Shown: positions 27,689-35,791, counted from the stretch's first letter. The stretch is 64,000 nucleotides of DNA from Tunturibacter gelidoferens (GCF_040358255.1 NZ_CP132938.1:3906001-3970000), one strand, 5' to 3'. Made by a program: numbers and translations. The notes: generated from the letters alone by a model not told the origin.

Positions 27689-29305
27689 TTGTCTGAAACC
27701 TTAATCGACGGCGTTCTTTTTCGGGAGTTCCTCGGTCCCGGACCGCTACCTCTTACGGATCGAGCGATAGTGTTCGTCCACGGTTATACGGGAGACGCGG
27801 ACAGCACCTGGAGGGCTAGAAACGCGCAATTATCCTTCTACGAATTACTGGCATCTGATCCGGCTTTTTACGACCACCACGTCCTCCGTTTTCAGTACCA
27901 ATCGAAGAAACTTCGCCCGCCAGCCATTCCAAACATTGCGGACCAATTGATCCAAGCCTTAGTGGGGTTGCCCTACCGGAGAATCATCTACATAGCCCAC
28001 AGCATGGGAGGGTTGGTCGTCATGCATGCGATCCTCAGGTCGCTCGAAAAAGGAAAGACAGGAAATGTTGCCGGCCTATTGCTTTACGGCGTTCCAATGA
28101 GTGGTGTCGAATGGCTCAAATTTGCCCGAAGTGTACTGACAGGGGCGGAACTGGTATATCCCCACGTCGGTCTGGTCTCTAAGTTTATCGGGGGCAATAA
28201 GCAGTTGGCAGCTTTAACCGAAGACAGCGAATTCATAGAGTCCCTTACAGGCCGCTGGGCCTGGCGTGTGCTCAATGGAGGAGATCCGGGCATTGCAACT
28301 GCTCAACGGGCATTTTTCCCCGTCCGGGTCATCACCGGCAATGATGACTGGGTCGTAAAGGAGAGTTCCGCGCGTGGACTCTATGCCGAGATTGACTGGG
28401 AAAATGCCGATCAAGATCACATCAACCTCGTGAAGCCATCGAGCTTCCAGGCTCCAACTTATCTGTCTGCTGCTCGCTTTATCCAGGAAAGCAAAAGTTG
28501 GATTTCTCCCGCTTTGCTCGTCAAGCTCCGAACACAGATGGATCAGATTTGGGAAATGCGCAAGGAAGAAACGATCTCGAACTGGATATTCGACTTGGAG
28601 TTCGATAACTCGTCCGCCGCGACGGTCATGAGCGGGGAACGAGGAAATAATCTCGGGGCAGGCCTAGTTAACTTCTCAATCTTTCGGGTCACTCGTTGTG
28701 AATACGTTCGAAAAATTCCTCAGCCTGTCTTGAAATTCGGCTTTGCGGTTGGGCACATTCTTGCCGACTCTGTTTGGACGAATAACTTTGTCTTTCTCCA
28801 TCGCTGCAACATGAGTGCCCTTCCGTCTGAGCTTTCCAATCGGCTCCAAAATACCATTCGTGAATTACTCCGTACGATGACGGCTGAGGTTGCATGGGGC
28901 AGGCTATTCGACGAAGTGAGGCTTGTGGTGCATGACCTTGCTACGGGTGTTCGTCATGAATTGCACCCGGGAGTTTTTACACGAGGCGATTTTTCGCTGA
29001 TTCGTGACTACACCCTTCCCGAGGATGCTAACCATTTGGTCGGGAAGGAGGCAACGATTGAAGTCAGTTTTAGCAGCGTCATGCCGACGGCTAGCTGCGA
29101 TTACACGGCTAGCTTCCCCTGGCTTTGCGATGGCTTCAGATTCAATGTTTTTGTGCAGGGAGAGCCCCGCTATCTGCTGCACAGCGTGGGCTTACGAGGG
29201 GCCGCAGCGATTCAGGTGAATCGTGAACATCAGAGTAGGCTTCAGTGTTCGTCTGAAGACCTGATCCTTCCCGGTTCAACATTGCAATTTGAATGGCGTT
29301 TTTGA
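27689..29305 (+). CDS. Alpha/beta-hydrolase (lipase/esterase-like) with long C-terminal domain
   Basis: 538 residues from TTG 27689. The N-terminal 270 residues are an alpha/beta-hydrolase: oxyanion-hole HGYTGDADSTW (31-41), nucleophile Ser105 in IAHSMGGLVV, acid in 'VITGNDDWVV' and a final His in 'ADQDHINLVKP'. This resembles the SesB/palmitoyl-esterase type, often found as an N-terminal module of defence and NLR-like proteins. The C-terminal 260 residues are beta-rich and not recognised. Two small genes follow closely. A defence role is inferred from domain type and island context only. Confidence 0.75.
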   Translation: MSETLIDGVLFREFLGPGPLPLTDRAIVFVHGYTGDADSTWRARNAQLSFYELLASDPAFYDHHVLRFQYQSKKLRPPAIPNIADQLIQALVGLPYRRIIYIAHSMGGLVVMHAILRSLEKGKTGNVAGLLLYGVPMSGVEWLKFARSVLTGAELVYPHVGLVSKFIGGNKQLAALTEDSEFIESLTGRWAWRVLNGGDPGIATAQRAFFPVRVITGNDDWVVKESSARGLYAEIDWENADQDHINLVKPSSFQAPTYLSAARFIQESKSWISPALLVKLRTQMDQIWEMRKEETISNWIFDLEFDNSSAATVMSGERGNNLGAGLVNFSIFRVTRCEYVRKIPQPVLKFGFAVGHILADSVWTNNFVFLHRCNMSALPSELSNRLQNTIRELLRTMTAEVAWGRLFDEVRLVVHDLATGVRHELHPGVFTRGDFSLIRDYTLPEDANHLVGKEATIEVSFSSVMPTASCDYTASFPWLCDGFRFNVFVQGEPRYLLHSVGLRGAAAIQVNREHQSRLQCSSEDLILPGSTLQFEWRF

Positions 29306-29316
29306 CTGGAGATGAA

Positions 29317-29640
29317 ATGAATGGGACGGGAAAAAGCGGATTTCAGATCGATCAGAGCGGCGAAGCCAACTTCATCGCTGGTACGGGCACGACGGTTGGC
29401 CTGTCCTTGTGGAGTCTTTCAGGCGCGAGTAGTCTGACTACGGTTATATATGGCGGTCAGTTGATCGCGATACAGGACAACAATTTTGTGCTGATAATTC
29501 TTGACGGCGTCAATGAACTGCAAGTCTCAGTAGCTAATTACAACCATGAGACTGTGGAGCTACGCGATGCTAGCGGCCTTGTTCTGGCGCATTTTGATTC
29601 AGACGCAGTGAGCTTCACAATCAAGGGAAAACACCACTAG
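29317..29640 (+). CDS. Small hypothetical protein (107 residues), beta-rich
   Basis: The ATG at 29317 has GGAGATGAA upstream and starts MNGTGKSGFQIDQSGEANFI. The sequence alternates hydrophobic and polar residues through its length and has one hydrophobic stretch (TTVIYGGQLIAIQDNNFVLI), suggesting a small beta-sandwich. It begins 11 bases after the hydrolase stop, so the two form an operon. The opening NGTGK is also the opening of the next gene product. No family was recognised. Confidence 0.55.
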   Translation: MNGTGKSGFQIDQSGEANFIAGTGTTVGLSLWSLSGASSLTTVIYGGQLIAIQDNNFVLIILDGVNELQVSVANYNHETVELRDASGLVLAHFDSDAVSFTIKGKHH

Positions 29641-29648
29641 GAGGCCAG

Positions 29649-29798
29649 TTGAACGGAACAGGTAAACACGCAAAGAAAGCAGCGAAAAAAGCTCCGGCTA
29701 AGAAAGCTCCAGCTAAGAAAGCTCCAGCTAAGAAGGCACCAGCGAAAAAAGCACCCGCCAAGAAGGCCCCGGCAAAAAAGGCAGTGAAGAAAGCGTAG
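29649..29798 (+). CDS. Histone H1-like PAKKA-repeat peptide (49 residues)
   Basis: The frame starts at TTG 29649, four bases after a perfect AGGAGG. After NGTGKHAKKAAKKA it consists of seven tandem copies of a KKAPA pentapeptide, ending AVKKA. Such Lys/Ala/Pro repeats resemble the C-terminal tails of histone H1, chlamydial Hc1 and bacterial AlgP-like proteins, and bind DNA nonspecifically. It overlaps nothing and follows the previous gene by 8 bases. A 118-bp spacer of no recognised content and a 100-bp AT-neutral stretch follow up to 30016. Confidence 0.6.
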   Translation: MNGTGKHAKKAAKKAPAKKAPAKKAPAKKAPAKKAPAKKAPAKKAVKKA

Positions 29799-30016
29799 TA
29801 CCTGCAAATTGAACGGGCGTCGCGCGGAAGCGTAACGCCCGTATTTATTCCCACGCCATCATCGATGACAGCTCAATTCTATGCAAAAAATTCAGCCGCG
29901 CATCTTCTCCACTGGCCGCGATAGCAATTCAGGCAACTAGAATGGACGAGTATTGTGCAAATTCGTCTATGAAGTTGGTAAGAGCTCGAGGCTGGATTGG
30001 TGTGGTCGTGCTTTTC

Positions 30017-30877
30017 CTAGACATGCGAAAAACCTTCCTCGCCTTCAGCCTTGGATGTTCGCTCCGCTGTCTGATGTAGCGCGGTTCCGTTCATTGAATC
30101 ACTCCCACCCTGCCGCCACTTCATACCAATCAAAGCGTCATTCGACGCGCTTAGCCCTGCACGTGGTCCAAGAACCATGCCCCAACACAGCAGTCCAAAG
30201 CCAAATTGTGTGGCGAACAGAAAGAAATCTTCATCTGGCTTACAGCCTGATTTATACGCAAAACGATTCCCATAATCCTTGATGTTCGAACGGTTGCCCA
30301 CTTTCAGGTCAGGTAACACCCGTTTGAAGTAGTCTGTTAGATTTTCTGTTCCTCGTCGCTGAATTTGATGAATCGCAGTAAAGAATCTGTCTGTCGGCTG
30401 CATGATCCGTTTCATTTCGCGGTAGTAGAGCGCGTGGGCCAGCTTTATTCCAATTACCTCAATGGACTCCTTCATAGCAGGCGTCATTTCTACGGAGACC
30501 GCTACTGGAGAGGGAGTAATGATGTGACCTGCACGGAACATCGGCTCACCACTCGCAGGATTCGGCAAGGCGTCAGGCCAACGCATTTCAATTTGGCCGC
30601 GATGCTGGTTGAATCTGGCAATGTCCGCAGGACTTCGGTTCGCTTCGTTGAAATCCATCAACATCGAGCAAAAACCAAAGATGGTGTCCTGTTTTGATGT
30701 CCTGTTATTGCACTCCTCACAAGCTGGAAACTCGAAATCTTCCGGCATTAATTCTCTGGGAAAGCATGCTCGTGGTGGCACGTGATCCATAGTTGTGGCG
30801 GGACGCCCACCCCCGCAGAAGCAACACCTCGGATTCTCCCGAAAGAACCTTCCTCTCTTTCTGCGCTTTTCTCCCAT
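30017..30877 (-). CDS. HNH endonuclease-like protein
   Basis: 286 residues from ATG 30877, which has GGAGAG nine bases upstream. Residues 10-65 carry RCCFCGGG, TTMDHVPPRACFP and FPACEECNN: a CxxC...DHVPP...CxxCN zinc-supported HNH core with the catalytic His in DHVPP. The remaining 220 residues are not recognised and contain 'KESIEVIGIKLAHALYYREM'. Proteins of this kind occur as restriction-type or toxin nucleases. It is convergent with the PAKKA gene cluster and upstream of the TIR-like gene. Confidence 0.7.
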   Translation of the reverse strand: MGEKRRKRGRFFRENPRCCFCGGGRPATTMDHVPPRACFPRELMPEDFEFPACEECNNRTSKQDTIFGFCSMLMDFNEANRSPADIARFNQHRGQIEMRWPDALPNPASGEPMFRAGHIITPSPVAVSVEMTPAMKESIEVIGIKLAHALYYREMKRIMQPTDRFFTAIHQIQRRGTENLTDYFKRVLPDLKVGNRSNIKDYGNRFAYKSGCKPDEDFFLFATQFGFGLLCWGMVLGPRAGLSASNDALIGMKWRQGGSDSMNGTALHQTAERTSKAEGEEGFSHV

Positions 30878-31111
30878 GTTTGCAAACTCTCCATACAGAA
30901 CTACATGAAACCATGAATCTGATCTCATCATCGTGTCCATGATTCCGGCAGTTCCTCCCAACGCTTGGTTCAGTTTGGCGATTTTTATACTGATCTCAGC
31001 TGCCACGTACGTTCTTTCGCGTGGTAAGCAAGACCACGGACAACGGATCGTGTCAGAGGACCTTAGGTGATCGACATCTCAATCCGTTCTTGTTCCGCTG
31101 AATTTGCGATC

Positions 31112-32278
31112 TCACTTCTTCTCGGGAAACAAGACGGCGTCCTTTGGCTCCTGCATGACCGAAAGAATATTCTCGGCTACTTTCTCAAGTAGTTTCGTCC
31201 CCCAGAATGGATCGTCCTTGTCGTAATAAATAACGCGCACGTGACGAAGATCGAATGGTACATCGCCCTCATTCGCTTTGGAGCATACTAGGATGACAGG
31301 CTTGTGAAGCGCGTGAGCGAGACCAAGTTCATAAAGCACATTGGCATTCCGGTTCGTCAGCTCTGCCAATAGAACCCGGGCCGAAGTGATGCCCTTCCAT
31401 ATTTGATCAATGATTTTTCCCGTGCCGTAGAGGTCCGCATCGGCCCGGTCTGCCTTTAGTTTGGCCTTCTCAATCGCAGGTTTATAAATGCTGTCGTAGT
31501 AACCACCAATAGGATTGGCGAACGGCATCATTACGAAACAGGCGTCATCAGCTGCCACCGTCAACCCCTTTGATAGTTTCTTAATCTGCTCCTCGCCGAC
31601 CTGTGTACTGGTATCTGCTGGCGACGACACATCCAGGACACGGAACTTGCCGTTGCTCAGTTCTTCCAGAAGTTCCGCTTCCTTCAGCGTCGTGGTGAAT
31701 ACCTTGATGAACTCAACTACCTGGTCACGGGGAACGCTGAATGAATCCACCAATGTATTGACGAGGAATTCGGAGTCAGGAAGATTTTCGCTGCGATATT
31801 TCGTGTAAACCTCGGAAATAACCGGGGCGTTCATTACGGCCTGGCGCAGCGCGATGAGCTTATCTTTTGGGTCTTGTGGACGAACAATCTTGCGAGTTAG
31901 ATCAGTCGGTTTGATCTGTCCGGGAGAAGGACGTTCTAGCAGCCCATACTTAAGGGCTGAACTGATCTCAACGGCAGTCTCACCAGTCCAACCAATTTTG
32001 GCGTAACCTGCACCCTCGCGGTCAGTGCAAGCTTCTCCAGCGTTCTGATCGATGATCGCTTGCGGGATTCTGAGGCTATCTAGGATTGAGTCTTTGGGAT
32101 ACTTTACCTTCCCGCCCCGAGCACCACCTCCAGCTGCGGCTTTCTTCTTTGCAGCCTTTTTCTTCTTAATGGTGGCGGCCTTTTTCTTTATCGGCTTCTT
32201 TGTGGGAAGTGTGCCTCCGACTTCTGATTCGAGAACGACGGTGTTGGGCTCTTGTTGCCCTTTATCGGTTTTAGCCAC
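31112..32278 (-). CDS. TIR/deoxyribosyltransferase-like protein with Lys-rich N-terminus
   Basis: 388 residues. Residues 27-60 are strongly basic (KKPIKKKAATIKKKKAAKKK). The middle region is helical. Residues 246-385 are a nucleotide-processing Rossmann-like domain: CFVMMPFANPIGGYYDSIY, then 'IIDQIWKGITSARVLLAELT' and RNANVLYELGLAHALHKPVI, with the conserved Glu317. This pattern is shared by nucleoside 2-deoxyribosyltransferase- and TIR-like NAD- or nucleotide-cleaving effectors of bacterial conflict systems. The substrate is unknown. It is the clearest candidate defence effector in the island. Confidence 0.7.
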   Translation of the reverse strand: MAKTDKGQQEPNTVVLESEVGGTLPTKKPIKKKAATIKKKKAAKKKAAAGGGARGGKVKYPKDSILDSLRIPQAIIDQNAGEACTDREGAGYAKIGWTGETAVEISSALKYGLLERPSPGQIKPTDLTRKIVRPQDPKDKLIALRQAVMNAPVISEVYTKYRSENLPDSEFLVNTLVDSFSVPRDQVVEFIKVFTTTLKEAELLEELSNGKFRVLDVSSPADTSTQVGEEQIKKLSKGLTVAADDACFVMMPFANPIGGYYDSIYKPAIEKAKLKADRADADLYGTGKIIDQIWKGITSARVLLAELTNRNANVLYELGLAHALHKPVILVCSKANEGDVPFDLRHVRVIYYDKDDPFWGTKLLEKVAENILSVMQEPKDAVLFPEKK

Positions 32279-32403
32279 GAAAAGACTCCTGGTGGTGGGG
32301 ACAAATCTATTTCAGTGAGGGTTCGCGGATCATTCTACTCTGCTTAGCACGGCAGACCAAGGGCGTCACAAGGATTGACTTCTAATGAGATTGATATCCG
32401 GAA

Positions 32404-32520
32404 ATGGAATCACCCACAGCGGAGAGTCCACGGCCAGAGCCCCAGCGTACCAAGAAATGGAGAAGACCCGCCGCCATGTTGGTGTTCGATACGGAGACGC
32501 GGGCCGCCACTCGACTACCG
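32404..32520 (+). pseudogene. Truncated duplicate of the casposon-type polB 5' end
   Basis: The start MESPTAESPRPEPQRTKKWR and the exonuclease I strand AAMLVFDTETRAATR match residues 24-56 of the PolB at 23361 (ATQRHKTWRRPDAMLVFDTE). The DNA is also alike over about 80 bp (GCCATGTTGGTGTTCGATAC versus GCCATGCTGGTTTTCGATAC). Similarity then stops abruptly, and the frame ends at 32631 with unrelated sequence. It is a remnant of a second, related polymerase gene. Confidence 0.7.
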
Positions 32521-32711
32521 GCATTTAGCCAGGTCGATACTCGCTACTCTAGGATGATCTGCCCACCATCCTCTAATCGAATGTCTCGGATATCAACGCG
32601 GCGGATTCGTCCCTCGATCCAGGCCCGGTGACCGTACTCTTAGTTTTGGATATTTGTCGATGTCAATGGTCATTGAGACAGACCGATAATCCTCGTCAGG
32701 AGAATCGAAGG

Positions 32712-33113
32712 TCACGTGCCAAGCGCCCCGGGGTCCTCGTCAACTGATGAGAAAATGACTGGCCAACTCACTGTCAAACCTACATAGTTCTTTGGAATTA
32801 GATTTCTGTCGTAGGGTTTTGCAGCGAGGATTGCGTTGGCAATCTCGATTATGCTTGGCCTCGTCGCTATCTTTCCGTGGAAGAGCTCGGGTGTGGAAGA
32901 GACTCCGTAGTAGTTATGGACGGTTCCCTGCTGCTGTGTGATGTACGTGCCCACCGCCAGAGAGTGAGAAACGTCTCCTGTCTGGACTACGATATTGCCA
33001 CTGGTCTCAGGAGTAGCGTCAGGCTTCTTTACCCACCACCTCCCCTTACCGATGACCGCACCGGCTATGGTCGCGACAGCGGCGATGATGGCCGCCTTGA
33101 TGGAATTGTCCAT
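32712..33113 (-). CDS. Small membrane-anchored protein
   Basis: 133 residues from ATG 33113. MDNSIKAAIIAAVATIAGAV is an Ala/Gly-rich membrane segment near the N-terminus, followed by a basic loop (KGRWWVKKPD) and a soluble domain with the Gln/Thr-rich strand NIVVQTGDVSHSLAVGTYIT, a pattern seen in small accessory-island membrane proteins. Its family is not recognised. It is the last island gene before the right direct repeat. Confidence 0.55.
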   Translation of the reverse strand: MDNSIKAAIIAAVATIAGAVIGKGRWWVKKPDATPETSGNIVVQTGDVSHSLAVGTYITQQQGTVHNYYGVSSTPELFHGKIATRPSIIEIANAILAAKPYDRNLIPKNYVGLTVSWPVIFSSVDEDPGALGT

Positions 33114-33254
33114 ATAGCGAAAGTCTAGTCTCGGCGACCGATCGACTGCCACTACTTCTTTTTTCGAATCCGCTGGTCTAGACAGACCCCAAATACCTTT
33201 TCCTCCCAATCCGGTGCCAAATTGCCGGGTTGCTTGTGGACGCAGATTGCAGGG

Positions 33255-33300
33255 GGGCAGTTTTGAGGCCCTCTATCTCCTATCCCCGTCAGCCGTTGAC
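33255..33300 (+). repeat. Right copy of the 46-bp direct repeat bracketing the island
   Basis: The sequence starts GGGCAGTTTTGAGGCCCTCT and ends CAGCCGTTGAC. It matches 17188-17233 with three substitutions and in the same orientation, 16.07 kb away. Unlike the left copy it lacks the second palindrome arm; after GTTGAC the sequence changes to CTTATCTCCCTC. It is 85 bp upstream of tRNA-Gln. It may be the scar of site-specific or homologous recombination, or just a half-copy of a dispersed hairpin. Confidence 0.65.
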
Positions 33301-33385
33301 CTTATCTCCCTCACCTCGTACACTCGTAAAAGGCAGTCAGCGAACACCCTGTTCGCGACGCGACAGCGCACCACGCTAAGCACTT

Positions 33386-33459
33386 TGCCCCCTAGTTCAA
33401 TGGTAGAACAGTCGGCTCTGAACCGATCAATCGGGGTTCGAATCCCTGGGGGGCAACCA
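33386..33459 (+). tRNA. glnX: tRNA-Gln (anticodon CTG)
   Basis: The 74-nt sequence folds as a cloverleaf: acceptor arm TGCCCCC/GGGGGCA, D arm GTTC...GAAC, anticodon stem GTCGG/CCGAT with loop CTCTGAA (anticodon CTG), T arm CGGGG TTCGAAT CCCTG, and an encoded CCA end at 33457-33459. tRNA genes are common integration targets of mobile elements, including casposons. Here the island lies on its 5' side, and a broken gene begins directly after its 3' end. Confidence 0.93.
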
Positions 33460-33486
33460 ACCACGTACTTCCTCGCACTCCTCTAA

Positions 33487-33627
33487 CGAGACGGTTCGCT
33501 TACGATCTATGTTCAATCCACTCCGACGGAAGGCGACAAGCGCCAACTGGTTGCCTGCACCGAATACCAGGAGCTACTCGCAGAGCGGGATTCAGGCGCT
33601 GTGGGGCGGGTTAGAATGCTCGGATGA
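33487..33627 (+). pseudogene. Remnant of a DUF1254/DUF1214-type protein C-terminus
   Basis: Reading from 33487 gives DGSLTIYVQSTPTEGDKR, the hallmark DUF1214 strand. A shift of one base then gives NWLPAPNTRSYSQSG, the NWLPAP motif that normally follows. So the gene is both 5'-truncated, beginning about 27 bases past the tRNA end, and frameshifted. It is a decayed piece left by recombination at the tRNA-Gln locus. It just overlaps the DinB-like start. Confidence 0.6.
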
Positions 33628-34127
33628 CTACGACGCTTGATGCTGTTGCTGCCGATTTTCTTGATGTCTCCTGCCGGAGGCTCGACATGATGAGGGAGTG
33701 CCTTGAAGCTTGTCTGCGAAGGCTGACCTACGATCAGGTGTGGCAGCGAAAGGGGGCGCATGAGAATGCTGTGGGAAATCTTGTGCTTCATCTTTGCGGG
33801 AATGCGCGGCAGTGGGTGATGCATGGGGTGGGTGGGGCGGCCGATGTGAGGGTTCGGGATGCGGAGTTCAGCGCAGAGGGTGGGATGAGTGGGGCGGAGT
33901 TGATTGCGCTGTTTGAATCGACGCTTGCCGAAGCGAAGGGTGTGATCGCGGCGGTGCCGGCGGAGCGGCTGGTGCAGAGGATTACTCCGCAGGGTCGGGA
34001 TGTGAGCGTGTTGGAGGCGATCTACCAGGTGGTCGGGCATGTGCAGCAGCATGTGGGTCAGATTATTTTGCTGACTAAGCAGATGACCGCTGGGGATCTC
34101 GATCTTACGATTCCTCGTCCCCGATAG
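33624..34127 (+). CDS. DinB/DUF1572-family protein
   Basis: 167 residues forming a four-helix bundle of the DinB/YfiT type. Candidate metal-ligand histidines are in GNLVLHLCGNARQW and VVGHVQQHVGQIILL, the usual positions for this superfamily, whose members are thiol-dependent transferases or metal-binding stress proteins. The exact role is unknown. The sequence downstream is strongly GC-skewed, as in the surrounding core genes, unlike the island to the left. Confidence 0.75.
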   Translation: MTTTLDAVAADFLDVSCRRLDMMRECLEACLRRLTYDQVWQRKGAHENAVGNLVLHLCGNARQWVMHGVGGAADVRVRDAEFSAEGGMSGAELIALFESTLAEAKGVIAAVPAERLVQRITPQGRDVSVLEAIYQVVGHVQQHVGQIILLTKQMTAGDLDLTIPRPR

Positions 34128-34680
34128 CGCGGGATACCCCTCCCCTCCCCCAGGGTATCTTGCAGAGAAGTTATTTGTTTTGATCAGCTTGCGCGGCGGT
34201 GCTGCCTGCAAAATATTGATTGCAGGGGAGTTGCCTACAAAATACTTATAATCAATAAGTTAGGGAGAGATACGGCCGGTCCGAACAAAAGCTTTTCTGT
34301 TTCGACTTGAAGTTTTCTATTTCTTCTTCAAGTATAGTTCGGCGAGGTTAACTCATGTGCCACGCGAATGTTGTTTGTCTAGAGCGACTTAGAGTGGAGT
34401 GGGGCTTGACAGCGGGATTTGCTGAGGTTTTCGCAGGGTTGAGTTGACCGGTTTCGAGGCGCGAGAGGCAATGGCAACAGGAACCAAGTTGTGATTCTTC
34501 GCTTCGCTCGAAACGACAGGCTCGTTTGGTTGGTTGAAGATGGTGGTTTGTGGTCGCGATGTGGTGGATATGTGGTGGATTGGTGGCGCGGGTGGGCGTG
34601 GCGCGGGCTTGTGGTGAGTCTCCCTTCGGGCGGATAGGTTCTTAGAGGATTGGCATGGGCGACTTTCTCTCGTTTGGCGT
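34128..34680. other. Long intergenic spacer
   Basis: There is no gene here. Visible structures are two similar blocks, GCCTGCAAAATATTGATTGC (about 34205) and GCCTACAAAATACTTATAAT (about 34232), and a hairpin ACTTGAAG...CTTCAAGT (about 34303-34330). A dispersed-repeat-like piece (TTCTTCGCTTCGCTCGAAACGACAGG) is near 34494. A small RNA could be encoded but nothing supports one specifically. Confidence 0.4.
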
Positions 34681-34755
34681 GTAACTAGTGAACCCTTTTT
34701 CATAAAGATCAATCCATTTTAGTTGTAACCTGTGAACTGATGGTTCACAGGTTAC
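34681..34755. promoter_or_regulatory. Palindromic operator with an extra half-site
   Basis: GTAACCTGTGAAC (34725-34737) and GTTCACAGGTTAC (34743-34755) are perfect 13-bp inverted arms around TGATG. A third copy, GTAACTAGTGAAC, lies at 34681-34693, identical at 11 of 13 positions and 44 bases (about four helical turns) upstream of the first. This is what a dimeric repressor or activator (HxlR-, TetR- or similar type) would bind. It is 31 bp before the start of the dehalogenase-like gene. Confidence 0.7.
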
Positions 34756-34786
34756 ACATATATTTTTAGTTGCTTCCGGAGGCAGA

Positions 34787-35791
34787 ATGGATCGTCGAAA
34801 CTTTATTGCGGCAGGTGGAAGTCTTCTGGCTTTGGCCAGCAGTGCTCCTGCTGGTCTTTCACAGGGTCTGTTGGGAGATACCGAGGATGCCAAGAGAGGA
34901 AGGGTTATGCCTAACAGTGTAGAGGTGCCGCTGACAGCTGTTCGACGCGTTGAGGCTGATGGGGTGACTGTGTTTTATCGCGAGGCGGGTCCGGCGGATG
35001 CGCCGGTGGTGCTGCTGTTGCATGGCTTCCCTACTTCTTCGTTTCAATATCGCGAGTTGATTCCGCGATTGGCTGATAAGTATCAGGTGATTGCGCCGGA
35101 TCTTCCGGGGTTTGGATTTACCGAGGTGCCAGAGAGACGGCAGTACAAGTACAGCTTCGATGCGTTGGCGCAGACGATGCTGGCCTTTACGGATGCGCTG
35201 CACTTGAAGCGGTATGCGTTGTATGTATTCGATTATGGTGCGCCTACGGGATTCCGAATGGCGATGGCGAGGCCGGAGCGGGTGATGGCGATTGTCTCGC
35301 AGAATGGCAATGCTTATGAAGATGGGCTTGGCGATGCGTGGGCGCCAATTCGTAAGTATTGGAGTGATCCTTCGGCGGCGAACCGCGAGGAGGTGCGCAA
35401 GGCTGCGGTGAGCTTCGAGGGGATCAAGTTTCAATATTTGCAGGGGGTAAAGAATCCGGAGGCGGTGGGGCCGGAGGCTTACTGGCTGGACTACGCGCTG
35501 GTGAATCGGCCGGGGAACACGGAGATTCAGCTGGACCTGTTTCTGGACTATGCGAACAACGTGAAGCTTTATCCGAAGTTTCAGGAGTACTTCAGGACGT
35601 CGAAGCCACCGTTGCTGGCGATATGGGGGAAGAACGATCCGTTCTTTATTCCTCCAGGAGCTGAGGCTTTTAAGCGGGACAATCCGAATGCTACGGTGCA
35701 GTTTCTCGATACGGGGCACTTTGCGCTGGAGACGCATGTGGAGGAGGTTGCGTTGGCGATGAGGGAGTTGCTGGGCAAGAGTGTGGGGTAG
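34787..35791 (+). CDS. Exported alpha/beta-hydrolase, haloalkane dehalogenase/epoxide hydrolase-like
   Basis: 334 residues. MDRRNFIAAGGSLLALASSA is a twin-arginine-like signal. The mature part is an alpha/beta-hydrolase: oxyanion motif HGFPTSSFQYR (79-89), nucleophile Asp149 in VFDYGAPTG, acid in 'WGKNDPFF' and base His in 'DTGHFALETH'. An Asp nucleophile points to C-halogen or epoxide hydrolysis rather than an esterase. The strong palindrome just upstream implies inducible expression. The substrate is unknown. Confidence 0.85.
   Translation: MDRRNFIAAGGSLLALASSAPAGLSQGLLGDTEDAKRGRVMPNSVEVPLTAVRRVEADGVTVFYREAGPADAPVVLLLHGFPTSSFQYRELIPRLADKYQVIAPDLPGFGFTEVPERRQYKYSFDALAQTMLAFTDALHLKRYALYVFDYGAPTGFRMAMARPERVMAIVSQNGNAYEDGLGDAWAPIRKYWSDPSAANREEVRKAAVSFEGIKFQYLQGVKNPEAVGPEAYWLDYALVNRPGNTEIQLDLFLDYANNVKLYPKFQEYFRTSKPPLLAIWGKNDPFFIPPGAEAFKRDNPNATVQFLDTGHFALETHVEEVALAMRELLGKSVG

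Noticed and set aside
29621..29854. Minus-strand frame with FLAGAF repeats
   Set aside because: It is the reverse complement of the PAKKA-repeat gene; the plus strand has a perfect AGGAGG ribosome site.
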